A DNA stretch of 64,000 bases from Aequorivita iocasae (GTDB lineage Bacteria > Bacteroidota > Bacteroidia > Flavobacteriales > Flavobacteriaceae). Positions 1-8,052 of the stretch are shown piece after piece. Made by a program: the position numbers and the translations under genes. The notes beneath the pieces are model-generated. The model was not told where the DNA came from. It ran no database searches and saw only the letters and a program-made list of their open reading frames with translations. The stretch lies in NCBI RefSeq assembly GCF_016757735.1, contig NZ_CP068439.1, forward strand, positions 124,001 to 188,000, read 5' to 3'. The stretch's first letter is position 1. Every line of letters starts with the position of its first letter.

Positions 1-513
1 CTGTGCCGCCACGGCAAAGCCCAAGCGTACCTTCATCCCGCTGCTATAATTCTGTACGGGCATATCAATAAACTCGCGTATTTCGGCAAAGTCTATAATC
101 TCTTCTATTTTTTCGTTTATCTCTTTTCTGGTAAACCCGAGGATGGCACCGTTGTTATAAATGTTTTCGCGACCACTCAGAATGGGGTTAAAACCCGCGC
201 CCAGCTCTATCAAGGCGCCTACCCTGCCCTTGATGGTTACCTTGCCGGCATCGGGATTTATTAGGCCGTTCAGTATTTTTAAGAGTGTAGATTTCCCGGC
301 GCCGTTATGGCCTATGAGGCCCAAACACTCGCCGCGGCGTAGCTCAAAGCTAATATCCTTCACCGCCCAAAACTCCTTGGGCCGCAGTTCCCTATCGTTG
401 CGGTTGCCGCTTAATCCACTGGCCAAGTCCTTCACCCCATACCACAGGCTGGTCTTAAGGTCTTTGCAGAACTTTTTGGAGAGGTTTTCGACGGTTATTA
501 GTACTTCGTTCAT
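1..513 (-). CDS. Polysaccharide ABC exporter ATPase, Wzt/TagH type (3' end outside window)
   Basis: The first 171 residues are visible, starting at the ATG at 513 (MNEVLITVENLSKKF); the rest lies beyond base 1. The Walker A motif GHNGAGKST, the Q-loop region and the start of the signature (QNYSSGMKVRLGFAVAAQ) are all present. The long insertion before Walker A (residues about 14-45) is typical of the family that powers export of O-antigen, teichoic acid or capsule across the inner membrane. The membrane partner is the permease at 1004-1849, separated by a four-helix-bundle gene. Whether a C-terminal sugar-binding domain exists cannot be seen. Family assignment is firm, the exported glycan unknown. 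Confidence 0.9.
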   Translation of the reverse strand, partial: MNEVLITVENLSKKFCKDLKTSLWYGVKDLASGLSGNRNDRELRPKEFWAVKDISFELRRGECLGLIGHNGAGKSTLLKILNGLINPDAGKVTIKGRVGALIELGAGFNPILSGRENIYNNGAILGFTRKEINEKIEEIIDFAEIREFIDMPVQNYSSGMKVRLGFAVAAQ

Positions 514-523
514 TTTTTTCGTT

Positions 524-593
524 GTGAGCCGTGAGGCGTGAGGCGTGAGGCGTGAGCTGTGAGCTGTGAGCCGTGAGCTGTCACCCTTCACCC
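524..593. repeat. Degenerate heptamer array, 10 units
   Basis: Ten contiguous 7-base units: GTGAGCC, three GTGAGGC, two GTGAGCT, GTGAGCC, GTGAGCT, GTCACCC, TTCACCC. The array lies between the Wzt-like start codon and the stop of the four-helix-bundle gene, and its last unit includes that stop codon (588-590). Confidence 0.9.
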
Positions 594-938
594 TTTCCTG
601 TTTAAATAATTCCTATATCCTATTAATAATTTCCTGACTTTAACTAATAATTCCTGTAAGGTGCTATTCTTTTTAATAAATTGCAAACGTACTGCAATCA
701 TATATTGAGTTTCCAATTCGGCTATAGAACCTACTGCTATCGCTATAAACTGAATAAGTTCTTTATCCCCTTTCCTTCCCGAACCTTCTGCTATATTGGA
801 AGGTATGGAAACTGCAGCACGACGCATTTGACTTGTTAATCCATATCGTTCTTCTTTCGGAAATTTAGCTGTTTCTTGATAAACCAACTCAACTAAATCC
901 ATACTAAACTTCCAGACATCTAAATCTTTATGATTCAT
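588..938 (-). CDS. Four helix bundle protein (23S rRNA intervening-sequence family)
   Basis: 116 residues. It carries the family hallmarks: an N-terminal DLDVWKFSMDLVELVY helix, the conserved SIPSNIAEGSGR motif and a following helix with IQFIAIAVGSIAELE. Such proteins form all-helical pentamers and were first seen encoded in 23S rRNA intervening sequences; most are stand-alone genes in Bacteroidota and their function is not known. It sits between the ATPase and permease genes of a polysaccharide exporter, a place where no known exporter needs it, so it is probably a secondary insertion. Its stop codon lies inside a heptamer array. The family call is secure; role is unknown. Confidence 0.85.
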   Translation of the reverse strand: MNHKDLDVWKFSMDLVELVYQETAKFPKEERYGLTSQMRRAAVSIPSNIAEGSGRKGDKELIQFIAIAVGSIAELETQYMIAVRLQFIKKNSTLQELLVKVRKLLIGYRNYLNRKG

Positions 939-975
939 AACCGTTAATTATTAATCATTTCACTTTACCGAACTA

Positions 976-1003
976 TTCACGCTTCACGTCTCACCCTTCA
1001 CGC
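976..1003. repeat. Heptamer array abutting a stop codon, 4 units
   Basis: Units TTCACGC, TTCACGT, CTCACCC, TTCACGC end exactly at base 1003, one base before the permease stop codon (1004-1006). On the coding strand they read GCGTGAA-type heptamers, the same word family as at 1971-2005 and 10279-10299. Confidence 0.85.
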
Positions 1004-1849
1004 TTACGCACTCATCCTTTCAACTAAAATAGGAATCGAAATTCTATAGAACAACAAAGCAATAAAAAACAGGGGGATGCAACAAGCAATTACGATTAAA
1101 AAATAGGTGAGATGTGCTGGAGGCATGCCTACTGCCAAATCGCGGGCTGTCAAAATGATGGGGGTAAATGGGTTTAGTTCCATTACGGTTTTCATGATAC
1201 CGCTTTTGGGAATGGCATATACTACTGGCGTTACATACATTAAAAATTGCAATCCAAAGCCTATCATACGGCCAATGTCTTTATAGAGCATTCCTAAAGG
1301 GGTAATAAATAACCCGAGGGTTGTTCCAAAAAGTATTCCGCCTAAAACAGCCACAGGAAACAAGAAAAGGCTCCAGTTAAAGCCTACCCCGAAAAAAAAT
1401 ATGAAAAACAAGAGCAACAGTATTTTTATGGAACTGTTAAACAGCAGTTTGTAGATACCAGAAATAACTAGAGCCTCCTTCGGAAAGTTAATTTTTGATA
1501 AAATACCCTTAGCACTATTAGTACTGCCTATAGGCGAATTGATAGCCTCGGTTATAATGGACCACAACAAGGTACCCGAAAAGGCAAATACGGGATAGGG
1601 AATACCGGTATCGGTAACCCGTACCGTTCCTGAATTGTTAAGAAATATCCAAACAAAAGCGGTGGCTAATGGCGTTACAAAGGCCCAAATAATGCCTAGA
1701 TAACTTTGGCGGTATTGTGCCTGTATGTCGCGCTTAGCTAACTGAAACGATAAAAACCGTGACCGGGCAATATCTGCCAAACTCTCTTTGAGCAGTTTAC
1801 CAAGGCGTAGGTTACTTTCCTTTTGATAGACTTTTGTTTCCAGTTCCAT
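1004..1849 (-). CDS. Polysaccharide ABC exporter permease, Wzm/TagG type
   Basis: 281 residues, the usual length of ABC-2 type permeases of O-antigen or teichoic acid exporters. An N-terminal amphipathic stretch (RSRFLSFQLAKRDIQAQYRQSYLGIIWAFVTP region) precedes about six hydrophobic segments. The motif YRQSYLGIIWAF is characteristic of the family. It should form the membrane channel for the ATPase encoded at 1-513 and move a completed lipid-linked glycan to the periplasm. The Wza/Wzc-type proteins further along (13-16 kb) belong to a different, Wzy-dependent style of export, so two surface-glycan routes may share this locus. Start ATG at 1849 is well placed. Confidence 0.88.
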   Translation of the reverse strand: MELETKVYQKESNLRLGKLLKESLADIARSRFLSFQLAKRDIQAQYRQSYLGIIWAFVTPLATAFVWIFLNNSGTVRVTDTGIPYPVFAFSGTLLWSIITEAINSPIGSTNSAKGILSKINFPKEALVISGIYKLLFNSSIKILLLLFFIFFFGVGFNWSLFLFPVAVLGGILFGTTLGLFITPLGMLYKDIGRMIGFGLQFLMYVTPVVYAIPKSGIMKTVMELNPFTPIILTARDLAVGMPPAHLTYFLIVIACCIPLFFIALLFYRISIPILVERMSA

Positions 1850-1907
1850 GGGGTTGGGGAGAAGTGGTTTTTTCTTGACGGCTAAGATAGGGAATTTGGT
1901 TTAACTG

Positions 1908-2019
1908 GTGTCGGTTCTCGGTTCTGTGTTGTCGGTTGTCCGTTGTCCGTTGTCGGTTGTGGGTTGTGAAGCGTGAATCGTGAATCGTGAATCGTGAATG
2001 GTGAATTGTGGAATCGGTT
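1908..2019. repeat. Degenerate heptamer array, 16 units
   Basis: Sixteen consecutive heptamers without a phase break: GTGTCGG, TTCTCGG, TTCTGTG, TTGTCGG, TTGTCCG twice, TTGTCGG, TTGTGGG, TTGTGAA, GCGTGAA, TCGTGAA three times, TGGTGAA, TTGTGGA, ATCGGTT. The word drifts from TTGTCGG to TCGTGAA while the 7-base period is kept. It lies upstream of the permease gene. Confidence 0.9.
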
Positions 2020-2182
2020 CATTGGGATTCGGGATTCGTTAATTCGGGATTCGGGGTTCGTTAATTCGGGATTTGTTAATTCGGGATTTGTTGATTCGGG
2101 ATTCGTTAATTCGGGATTTGTTGATTTGGGATTCGTTGATTTGGGATTTGGGATTTGGAATTTGGAATTTGGAATTTGTTAA
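2020..2182. repeat. Mixed 7/8-base (15-base) tandem repeat
   Basis: Continues directly from the heptamer array. The text alternates 7-base and 8-base words (ATTCGTT / AATTCGGG, ATTTGTT / GATTCGGG), giving a 15-base super-unit, then returns to pure heptamers ATTTGGG and ATTTGGA near 2140-2175. The open frames here encode only five-residue repeats and are not genes. Between 2183 and the CDF stop at 2290 nothing further is seen. Confidence 0.85.
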
Positions 2183-2289
2183 TATGACCCTGAATTTTCT
2201 AAATAAACTGTCAACTTCGCACAATCTGCAGTAAGTGTTTCCACCTCATTCAAGTTGGCGCCTTTGGACAGATTTGAGTGGAACAAATA

Positions 2290-3174
2290 TTAGTGTTCGT
2301 AATTTGTTGGCTCAATGTGAATAAGCACATGGCCTAAATTGGGAATTTCTTTGCGCAGATGGTCCTTCAGCCTATGCGATAATTCATGGCCTTCCCGAAC
2401 CGGAATCTCCCCATCCACAATCGCGTGCAGATCCACATGATATTCCATTCCTGCTTTTCTAATAAAACACTTCTCGGTTCCTTTTATCCCTTTCACCTTC
2501 ATGGATTCTTCCCGTATCTCTTCCAAGAGATCGTCATAAATATGTTCGTCCATAATCTCTCCCAAGGCCGGTCTGAAGATAAGGTAGCTATTATAAAGAA
2601 TAAAGCCCGAGGCCAGGAGTGCAGCCCAATCATCGGCCGTTTCATAGCCTTTTCCAAAAATTAAGGCGATTGAAATGCCCAGAAAGGCCATAACGGAAGT
2701 AATAGCATCGCTTCTGTGGTGCCAGGCATCTGCCTTTAGGGAGGAGCTGTTGGTAAGTTTGCTCTTGTTCAGTACATATCGATAGGAGCCTTCCTTCCAC
2801 AAAATGATAAGTCCGAGTACAATAAGGGTCCAAGTTTCCGGAATTTTGTGTGGGGTTCGGATGTTAATAATACTTTCATAGGCGATTACAGTAGCCGAAG
2901 TAACCAAAAAAGCTACAACCACAAAGGTAATCAAGGGCTCTATGCGGGAATGACCGTAGGGATGGTTTTCATCTGGGGGGCGCTGGGCATATTTGATACC
3001 AAAAAGTACAAACAAAGAGGAAAATACATCGGTGGTAGATTCAATGCCATCTGCTATCAATGCATAGGAATTGCCCAAAAAGCCTGAGACCAATTTAATT
3101 GCCGCCAAGAGTACATTGCCCACTATACTGAAATAGGATGCCTTAATTGCCGATTTGACTGTTGCAGACTCCAC
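2290..3174 (-). CDS. Cation diffusion facilitator (CDF) family transporter
   Basis: 294 residues with the CDF plan: about six transmembrane segments in residues 10-205 followed by a cytoplasmic ferredoxin-like metal-sensing domain. The metal-site motif ALIADGIESTTD in helix 2 and HHRSD in helix 5 supply the expected Asp/His ligands, and HPYGHSRIEPL is a family signature. It should exchange Zn, Fe, Mn or a similar divalent cation for protons across the inner membrane; HHRSD replaces the HxxxD of zinc exporters, so specificity is uncertain. It is the last gene of a three-gene operon, six bases after the preceding stop. Confidence 0.92.
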   Translation of the reverse strand: MESATVKSAIKASYFSIVGNVLLAAIKLVSGFLGNSYALIADGIESTTDVFSSLFVLFGIKYAQRPPDENHPYGHSRIEPLITFVVVAFLVTSATVIAYESIINIRTPHKIPETWTLIVLGLIILWKEGSYRYVLNKSKLTNSSSLKADAWHHRSDAITSVMAFLGISIALIFGKGYETADDWAALLASGFILYNSYLIFRPALGEIMDEHIYDDLLEEIREESMKVKGIKGTEKCFIRKAGMEYHVDLHAIVDGEIPVREGHELSHRLKDHLRKEIPNLGHVLIHIEPTNYEH

Positions 3175-3180
3175 TGCTAT

Positions 3181-3690
3181 TTATTTAACAAATTCAGCAC
3201 AATCCGCTGAAGGTTTATAAGTACCCGCACCCTGTTGATAGACTAAACTTGCGCCTAAGTGGCCAGTATAGATTAAGCCTCCCAGAGCCGCGGTAAGTAA
3301 AATAAGCACTCCAAATTTTATAAATTTTGAAAAAGTACTTGGGGAAAAAAATTTAACCATAATTAAACCCAAAGCGCCAGAATAAGCAAAGAGGGTGGCA
3401 TATGCCCACCATGAATGCTCCTGCAGCACTTTTGGATCACATATTTTTCTTACCTCAACCGAATATGCAATTTCCCCTGTATAGATAGCGACCCAACCGG
3501 ATATAACCCCAATGGTCAATAGTACCATAACGAGTTTTCCGAGAAACAAACGATGGGTGGAACTACATACCCCATAAACCATGGCCGTAAGAGAGGCCAG
3601 AAACAAGGTAGCTATGGGTAAGTGTACCGATAGCGCATGCCAAACTTCCTCTCTCCAGATAGAGGGAATTTCCGGAGCCATTAACATCAT
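3181..3690 (-). CDS. DUF2231-like membrane protein
   Basis: 169 residues with four predicted transmembrane segments. The opening HALSVHLPIATLFLAS resembles the HP-x-x-HFP-type start of DUF2231 proteins, and the end GHLGASLVYQQGAG is also typical. DUF2231 members are uncharacterised inner-membrane proteins, often near heavy-metal or haem-copper genes. It sits between a lipoprotein and a CDF exporter with six-base gaps on each side, so it is probably co-transcribed and may take part in metal homeostasis. That role is inference. Two start codons (MM) are adjacent, the first is used here. Confidence 0.7.
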   Translation of the reverse strand: MMLMAPEIPSIWREEVWHALSVHLPIATLFLASLTAMVYGVCSSTHRLFLGKLVMVLLTIGVISGWVAIYTGEIAYSVEVRKICDPKVLQEHSWWAYATLFAYSGALGLIMVKFFSPSTFSKFIKFGVLILLTAALGGLIYTGHLGASLVYQQGAGTYKPSADCAEFVK

Positions 3691-3696
3691 CGGTAA

Positions 3697-4017
3697 TTAA
3701 TCCAGTATCTTGACCGAAACGGGAACGTTTTTATTTCCTTCCTTTGTTACCGTAACCTCTACTTTTCCATTTTCTTTTAAGGATTCAAAATTAGTAGTTT
3801 GGCCATCGGAAGTCATTAGTTGAGTTGCGTCAGTGAAATAAAGCTCAATAAGTTTATCGTCTGCCGTTCTAACATAGATTTCCTTTTCACCCGGCTCTAC
3901 TTCTTCTGCTACACCTTGGTAGATTCCTGCTTCAACCACATCAGTGTTCTTGTTTTCTCCGCAGGATGTAAATAAGAAGGTTAATCCAAGGAAAAGGCCT
4001 AAAATAAGTTTTTTCAT
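3697..4017 (-). CDS. Small lipoprotein of a metal-transport operon
   Basis: 106 residues from the ATG at 4017, chosen because it opens a clean lipoprotein signal (MKKLILGLFLGLTFLFTSCGENK, lipobox FTSC); an upstream in-frame ATG at 4053 would add residues before the signal and is unlikely. The mature part is a small acidic beta-rich domain (YVRTADDKLIELYFTDAT) with no family I recognise. It begins the operon with the DUF2231-like and CDF genes, so it may bind or sense metal in the periplasm or outer membrane. Function is not known. Confidence 0.75.
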   Translation of the reverse strand: MKKLILGLFLGLTFLFTSCGENKNTDVVEAGIYQGVAEEVEPGEKEIYVRTADDKLIELYFTDATQLMTSDGQTTNFESLKENGKVEVTVTKEGNKNVPVSVKILD

Positions 4018-4285
4018 AATGTAATACTTTTGGTTTTTTTCAAAAATAAACATAAGAAGTGGAAGGCGTAGGAGATTTATAGTAAAATTAAGATATTTTG
4101 GAGAGGGAGACGGGTGACGGAGATCTGCTAGTTAAGGGTTTTGGAATTTGGGATTTGGGATTTGTTAATTCGGGATTTGGGATTGGGGATTTGTTAATTT
4201 GTTAATTCGGGATTCGTTATTCGGGATTTGTTGATTCGGGATTTGTTAATTCGGGATTTGTTGATTCGGGATTCGTTGATTCGGG

Positions 4286-4313
4286 ACCTGCCTGCCAGAG
4301 GCACGACAGGCGG
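4286..4313. repeat. 28-base GC-rich element, copy 1
   Basis: A 28-base block starting ACCTGCCTGCC and ending ACAGGCGG, inserted exactly after a GGG of the surrounding low-complexity array. It can form a short stem (GCCTG with CAGGC) and an internal TGCC-AGA-GGCA hairpin. Its length equals four heptamers, so it does not break the array's phase. Confidence 0.85.
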
Positions 4314-4387
4314 ATTTGGGATTTGGGATTTGGGATTTGTTAATTTGTTAATTCGGGATTTGTTAATTTGTTAATTCCGGATTTGGG

Positions 4388-4415
4388 ACCTGCCTGCCAG
4401 AGGCACGACAGGCGG
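4388..4415. repeat. 28-base GC-rich element, copy 2
   Basis: Identical in sequence to the block at 4286-4313 and also placed directly after a GGG, 102 bases further on. Confidence 0.85.
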
Positions 4416-4440
4416 GTTTGGGGTTTGGGATTTGGAACCT

Positions 4441-4496
4441 CGTACTTCGTCGTTCGTACTTCGTTGTTCGTACCTCGTCGTTCGTACCTCGTACTT
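4441..4496. repeat. Heptamer array, 8 units
   Basis: CGTACTT, CGTCGTT, CGTACTT, CGTTGTT, CGTACCT, CGTCGTT, CGTACCT, CGTACTT with no phase break. It continues the low-complexity stretch but with a wholly different word. Confidence 0.9.
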
Positions 4497-4513
4497 CCAC
4501 TGTGAGGTCGAGT

Positions 4514-4547
4514 AAATTTTAATGAAGCGCCAGCCTTATTAAAATTT
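4514..4547. repeat. Perfect 10-base inverted repeat
   Basis: AAATTTTAAT at 4514-4523 is mirrored by ATTAAAATTT at 4538-4547 around a 14-base loop. The rest of 4497-4671 holds no gene I can support; a short CGTTCTCGATA word near 4583 is shared with the palindromic element at 8342-8386, suggesting remnants of a dispersed intergenic repeat. Confidence 0.6.
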
Positions 4548-4671
4548 TTATTGAGACTTATTTGGGGTTGTGATACTGAAGCCGTTCTCGATATACTTCG
4601 ACAAGCTATCACAGGCTTTTTTATTGCGCTACATTCCACAGAAAAACTTGAAATAACATTGTGATAGATTT

Positions 4672-5496
4672 CTACTCTACTAGGTAAGTAAATTCAATAT
4701 TACACGGTAATCCAACGCCAACATACGCTCTACCATCACCTGAATTGCCTCCATTTTCAAAATTAGAAGAAACAAAAAGATCAATTTCAAAACGATATGT
4801 AAAGGGTACGCCTGCAACTAAATCTACATAGACAATAAGGGAAGAATCATGTCTAAATTGATCAAAATAAGTTCCCCCAGCTATATCATGATTATGGATG
4901 GAGTAGGCATGGGTATAAATTAAATATTGATCGGGACCCAGTGTTATTCTAAAGTATCCTTCTTGTGTTGCCATAGCTGTAGCGAAACCTGGTTCTGGCA
5001 CAATTTTACCCGCACCAAAATTCACATTCGCCTTTATTCTATACGTACCTGAATATTTAGGAGTAAATGACGAACCGGATCCTAAACCTGCAATGTCAAC
5101 ATAACTCCCGGAATCGGTAATCCTTTGTGCCAAAGTTGTTTGTTGCTTGATTTCTGAATCCTCTCTAATATACTGGGTGGTCCATCTGCTTCCATCCCAA
5201 GCATATAATCCAGGATATACATCATTTGTTCCAGTAGTGGTTGTGTTTGTATTATAAACCACGGTACCAGCAACTAAATTGCCACCGCTGGGATTTTGAA
5301 CGGGTGCGGCAATTTCAGTAGAGGTTAATGCAAAACGTGGGTAGGCAATACCTGCTGTACTATTTTGCATATCTACCAATCCTTTGGGGTTGTTGGTAGG
5401 AGTTCCATTACTAATGGAGACTTGTCCTAGGGCAGAAATTGCAATTAAAGAAAAAATTGCAAAAAATATAATTTTGTGTAGGGTAGGTTTTTTCAT
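4672..5496 (-). CDS. Exported surface protein, paralogue C of a three-gene set
   Basis: 274 residues with a signal peptide (MKKPTLHKIIFFAIFSLIAISALGQ). Residues 26-110 form the flavobacterial module ending GTVVYNTN...YPGLYAWDGSRW; residues 130-274 form a beta-rich domain (YSGTYRIKANVNFGAG ... LPCNIEFTYLVE) that looks like a C1q/TNF-type jelly roll. It is closely similar in layout to the proteins at 5535-6842 and 6866-7681, with gaps of 38 and 23 bases, so the three form one operon made by duplication. No type IX secretion tail is evident. Likely cell-surface or periplasmic; function unknown. Confidence 0.75.
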   Translation of the reverse strand: MKKPTLHKIIFFAIFSLIAISALGQVSISNGTPTNNPKGLVDMQNSTAGIAYPRFALTSTEIAAPVQNPSGGNLVAGTVVYNTNTTTTGTNDVYPGLYAWDGSRWTTQYIREDSEIKQQTTLAQRITDSGSYVDIAGLGSGSSFTPKYSGTYRIKANVNFGAGKIVPEPGFATAMATQEGYFRITLGPDQYLIYTHAYSIHNHDIAGGTYFDQFRHDSSLIVYVDLVAGVPFTYRFEIDLFVSSNFENGGNSGDGRAYVGVGLPCNIEFTYLVE

Positions 5497-5534
5497 GATT
5501 TGGGTAGGGTTTTAAAGTAGGTAAAAACACTGTT

Positions 5535-6842
5535 TTATTCTCCTATATAGGTAAATTCTATTTGGCAGTCCACTTCGTTTCCAATATAACCGCGACCCTC
5601 ATTGCTAATTGGACCCGAAACCTCAGTAACTTTTACATTATCGACCGATGCGGAAAGACCTCTGCTGGAATTAACATACTCAAAACGAAGGGTATAAGTG
5701 GTGCCAGCCACCACCGCAAGTGAGCCATAATACGAGGTATTTCCAGAAGTATTTACAAGATTTACTAAATCTGCTCCAACTTGGGCGGTTCCGTCATGCA
5801 GATATACTCTAAATCTATCATAATTACTACTTTTCTCCCTAAATCTATAATCAAAACTAATATTTACTGAATTTACCGTTGGTGTAAAACTCATTTTTGC
5901 AGTAGCATTTTGTTGACAATTGGTATTATCATTCGCATTAATATTTAGTGTTTTTCCAGTACAGAAACTACATTGGTTCGCTGCTGAAGATGCCACCCAA
6001 CCTGCTGTTGGACATTCGGGGTCTGGTGTATAAGTTTGAACTACCGTATAGCTTTCAAAATTTTCATTGATTAAATTCACTTTGGTTGGTCCTGTAGAAC
6101 CGTTACCAATAAAACCCGGGGCATCATAAGCATCAAAACTTAATGAAAAAGGATAGGTAGTACCGGCAGTAAGTGTAACATAATTAGTTTCATAGGACTC
6201 TTTCCAAATTCCCTCATAATACTTTCCTGAGTTGATATAATTTGAATAAGCAGAAAAAGCCGTAGTTTCAAAAAAGTATGGAGTACCTCCAAAAAAAAAT
6301 CTAAATTGTCCCTTTGCCTGGCTTACAAAAATACTGCTATTGGATTCGGTTTTACCGCCCGCAAAATTAGTTTTTACTTCTATTCTATACAGTCCTGAAT
6401 ACTTTGCCGTAAAAGTTTTGGCATCACTAATTCCCAAGCCGGGAATATCTTGATAACCTCCTGAAAAATTTGCCTCTGTTCTGAGCATCGTGGTTTGATT
6501 GTGCAATTCAGATTGTCTCTTTTTATAATGTACGACCCACTCTGATCCGTTCCACACATATATACCGGGATAAATATCAGTTATAAGACCATTGTTTGTG
6601 GTATTGGTATTATACACTACGGTACCCTCTGCGATAGGGCCACCCTGTGGATTCACTACGGTTGTAGCATCATCTGTTCCCAAAAGGGCCACATTGGGAT
6701 ATACCACCCCTAGGGTAGAACTGTTGAAATCTATAATTCCTTTGGGATCAGTTGTATTAATACCAACTTGGGAATAACCAATACTCTGTAATAACACTAT
6801 TGTAACAAAATTTATACAATAGAAAAAGGTAGTTTTTTTCAT
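5535..6842 (-). CDS. Exported surface protein, paralogue B with inserted domain
   Basis: 435 residues. Signal peptide, the VGINTTDPKG start, the YPGIYVWNGSEW module and the beta-rich domain match the neighbouring paralogues. It is about 160 residues longer because a separate domain interrupts the last loop: the sequence follows the family up to GNGSTGP, then runs through NLINENFESY and a cysteine-containing segment (PECPTAG, CSFCTG) with a typical carbohydrate-binding or MAM-like jelly-roll pattern, and returns to the family at SNEGRGYIGNEVDCQIEF. The fold call for the insert is inference. Second gene of the three-paralogue operon. Confidence 0.75.
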   Translation of the reverse strand: MKKTTFFYCINFVTIVLLQSIGYSQVGINTTDPKGIIDFNSSTLGVVYPNVALLGTDDATTVVNPQGGPIAEGTVVYNTNTTNNGLITDIYPGIYVWNGSEWVVHYKKRQSELHNQTTMLRTEANFSGGYQDIPGLGISDAKTFTAKYSGLYRIEVKTNFAGGKTESNSSIFVSQAKGQFRFFFGGTPYFFETTAFSAYSNYINSGKYYEGIWKESYETNYVTLTAGTTYPFSLSFDAYDAPGFIGNGSTGPTKVNLINENFESYTVVQTYTPDPECPTAGWVASSAANQCSFCTGKTLNINANDNTNCQQNATAKMSFTPTVNSVNISFDYRFREKSSNYDRFRVYLHDGTAQVGADLVNLVNTSGNTSYYGSLAVVAGTTYTLRFEYVNSSRGLSASVDNVKVTEVSGPISNEGRGYIGNEVDCQIEFTYIGE

Positions 6843-6865
6843 AACTAATATGATTCAGTTGATTT

Positions 6866-7681
6866 TTAATCGAGAAAAACAAATTCAACGGTACAGGGAA
6901 TATCTCCACCCAGCCAGCCTCTTCCAGTGCCAGAATCACCATTGCTTACAAATCCATCTGCAACAGTTTGATCAAACCCCAAAGTAAAAGTATACGGGGT
7001 ACCGGCAACAAGGTCTTTATAAATTACTACAGTAGATTGCTCCCAAATATCGTAATACTGCGTGCCCCCTCCATGACGGCCCGACCAAGTATGTGCGGGA
7101 ATCAATTTATCTACGCCATCCAAGGTAAACTTGAAATTTCCGGACATTACGGCAACGTCCGTTCCTGAACCCAAATTATCCACATAACCCCCACCCCAAT
7201 TCACACTTACTTCAATTTTGTAAGTACCTGTGTAGGCAGGAGTAAAAGTTCGGTTTATTAAGCCCGGAATGTCCTGATAAGTTCCAGCAGTAACCGTTCT
7301 TAATGCACCGCTACTATTATCCTGTTTAAAAATTTGCGCATTTTTTTTGGGGAATTCATTAATCCAATCTACACCATCCCACATATAAATGCCCGGATAA
7401 ACACTTTCACTGCCAAAATTTGTAGTTACCGTATTATATACAACGGTACCGATAGCAGGATTTCCTCCTTGCGGATTTAATACAGGAGCAGCCACATCAG
7501 TTCTTGTGAGTGCTACTCTTGGTAAAACAAGACCATACTTATTAGTACCAGAATCATTATTTAAATCCAAGACCCCATCAGGTGTTACCGTACCCACCCC
7601 TACTTGGGCCATACCTGCTGCTTGCGAAAGAACCAAGACAAGACAAGTTATAAGTATTCTACAGATGTAATTTTTTACCAT
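6866..7681 (-). CDS. Exported surface protein, paralogue A (first of operon)
   Basis: 271 residues with signal peptide (LVLVLSQAAGMAQ), the VGVGTVTPDGVLDLNN start, VVYNTVTTNFG, YPGIYMWDGVDW and the C-terminal beta-rich domain ending DIPCTVEFVFLD. Layout and motifs match the two downstream genes, which it precedes by 23 bases. The promoter should lie in the A+T-rich region upstream of 7681, but no clear -33/-7 pair was found. Probably an adhesin-like or matrix protein produced along with the polysaccharide genes of the region; this is inferred from position only. Confidence 0.75.
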   Translation of the reverse strand: MVKNYICRILITCLVLVLSQAAGMAQVGVGTVTPDGVLDLNNDSGTNKYGLVLPRVALTRTDVAAPVLNPQGGNPAIGTVVYNTVTTNFGSESVYPGIYMWDGVDWINEFPKKNAQIFKQDNSSGALRTVTAGTYQDIPGLINRTFTPAYTGTYKIEVSVNWGGGYVDNLGSGTDVAVMSGNFKFTLDGVDKLIPAHTWSGRHGGGTQYYDIWEQSTVVIYKDLVAGTPYTFTLGFDQTVADGFVSNGDSGTGRGWLGGDIPCTVEFVFLD

Positions 7682-8052
7682 ATTCAGAGGTATTTAAATT
7701 TTCACATTTAGTGAGCAATATTAAACATTTTATCGATATAATGCAAATTTTGTCTGTAAAATGCATTTTATTCTGATTAATCAAGTTAATTATTGTTAAC
7801 TTTTTATGAATTTTACAATAAAATGTAAGATTTTTCCTAAATCTTTCAATTGCGAATCTGTAGTTTGGATATATTAAAAACATCCGATTTGTATAAGCTT
7901 GTTTATAAATACATTAAGTCAACTTAGTATTGCTTGAAATTGTAACTCAGCAATTGACTCTAAAGAATTTCGCTAATGCAAGAAGATTTTTTAAAGATTT
8001 TTTTTTTGGGGGGGGTATTGCGCAGGAATGCAAGAATGTATTTTTAAAATAG

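Larger units (their letters stand above)
4136..4440. repeat. Mixed 7/8-base tandem repeat array
   Basis: A second array in the style of 2020-2182: words GGGATTT, ATTTGGG, ATTTGTT alternate with 8-base AATTCGGG and GATTCGGG. It is interrupted twice by the same 28-base element (4286-4313 and 4388-4415). It fills most of the gap between the lipoprotein start at 4017 and the exported-protein stop at 4672; 4018-4135 holds only more degenerate sequence. No plausible gene is present. Confidence 0.85.

Noticed and set aside
161-541. Plus-strand open frame of 126 codons
   Set aside because: It lies antisense to the clear Wzt-like ATPase and has no protein-like features.
1994-2224. Overlapping open frames on both strands with repeating NSGFVDS / NKSRINES peptides
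   Set aside because: They are translations of a 15-base DNA repeat; no start context, no family and equal openness on both strands.
4340-4639. Minus-strand open frame of 99 codons
   Set aside because: Mostly covers repeat arrays; composition is that of the repeats.
7659-7883. Minus-strand frame of 74 codons upstream of the first paralogue
   Set aside because: A+T-rich, Lys/Ile/Asn-rich translation overlapping the start of a real gene; no motif.
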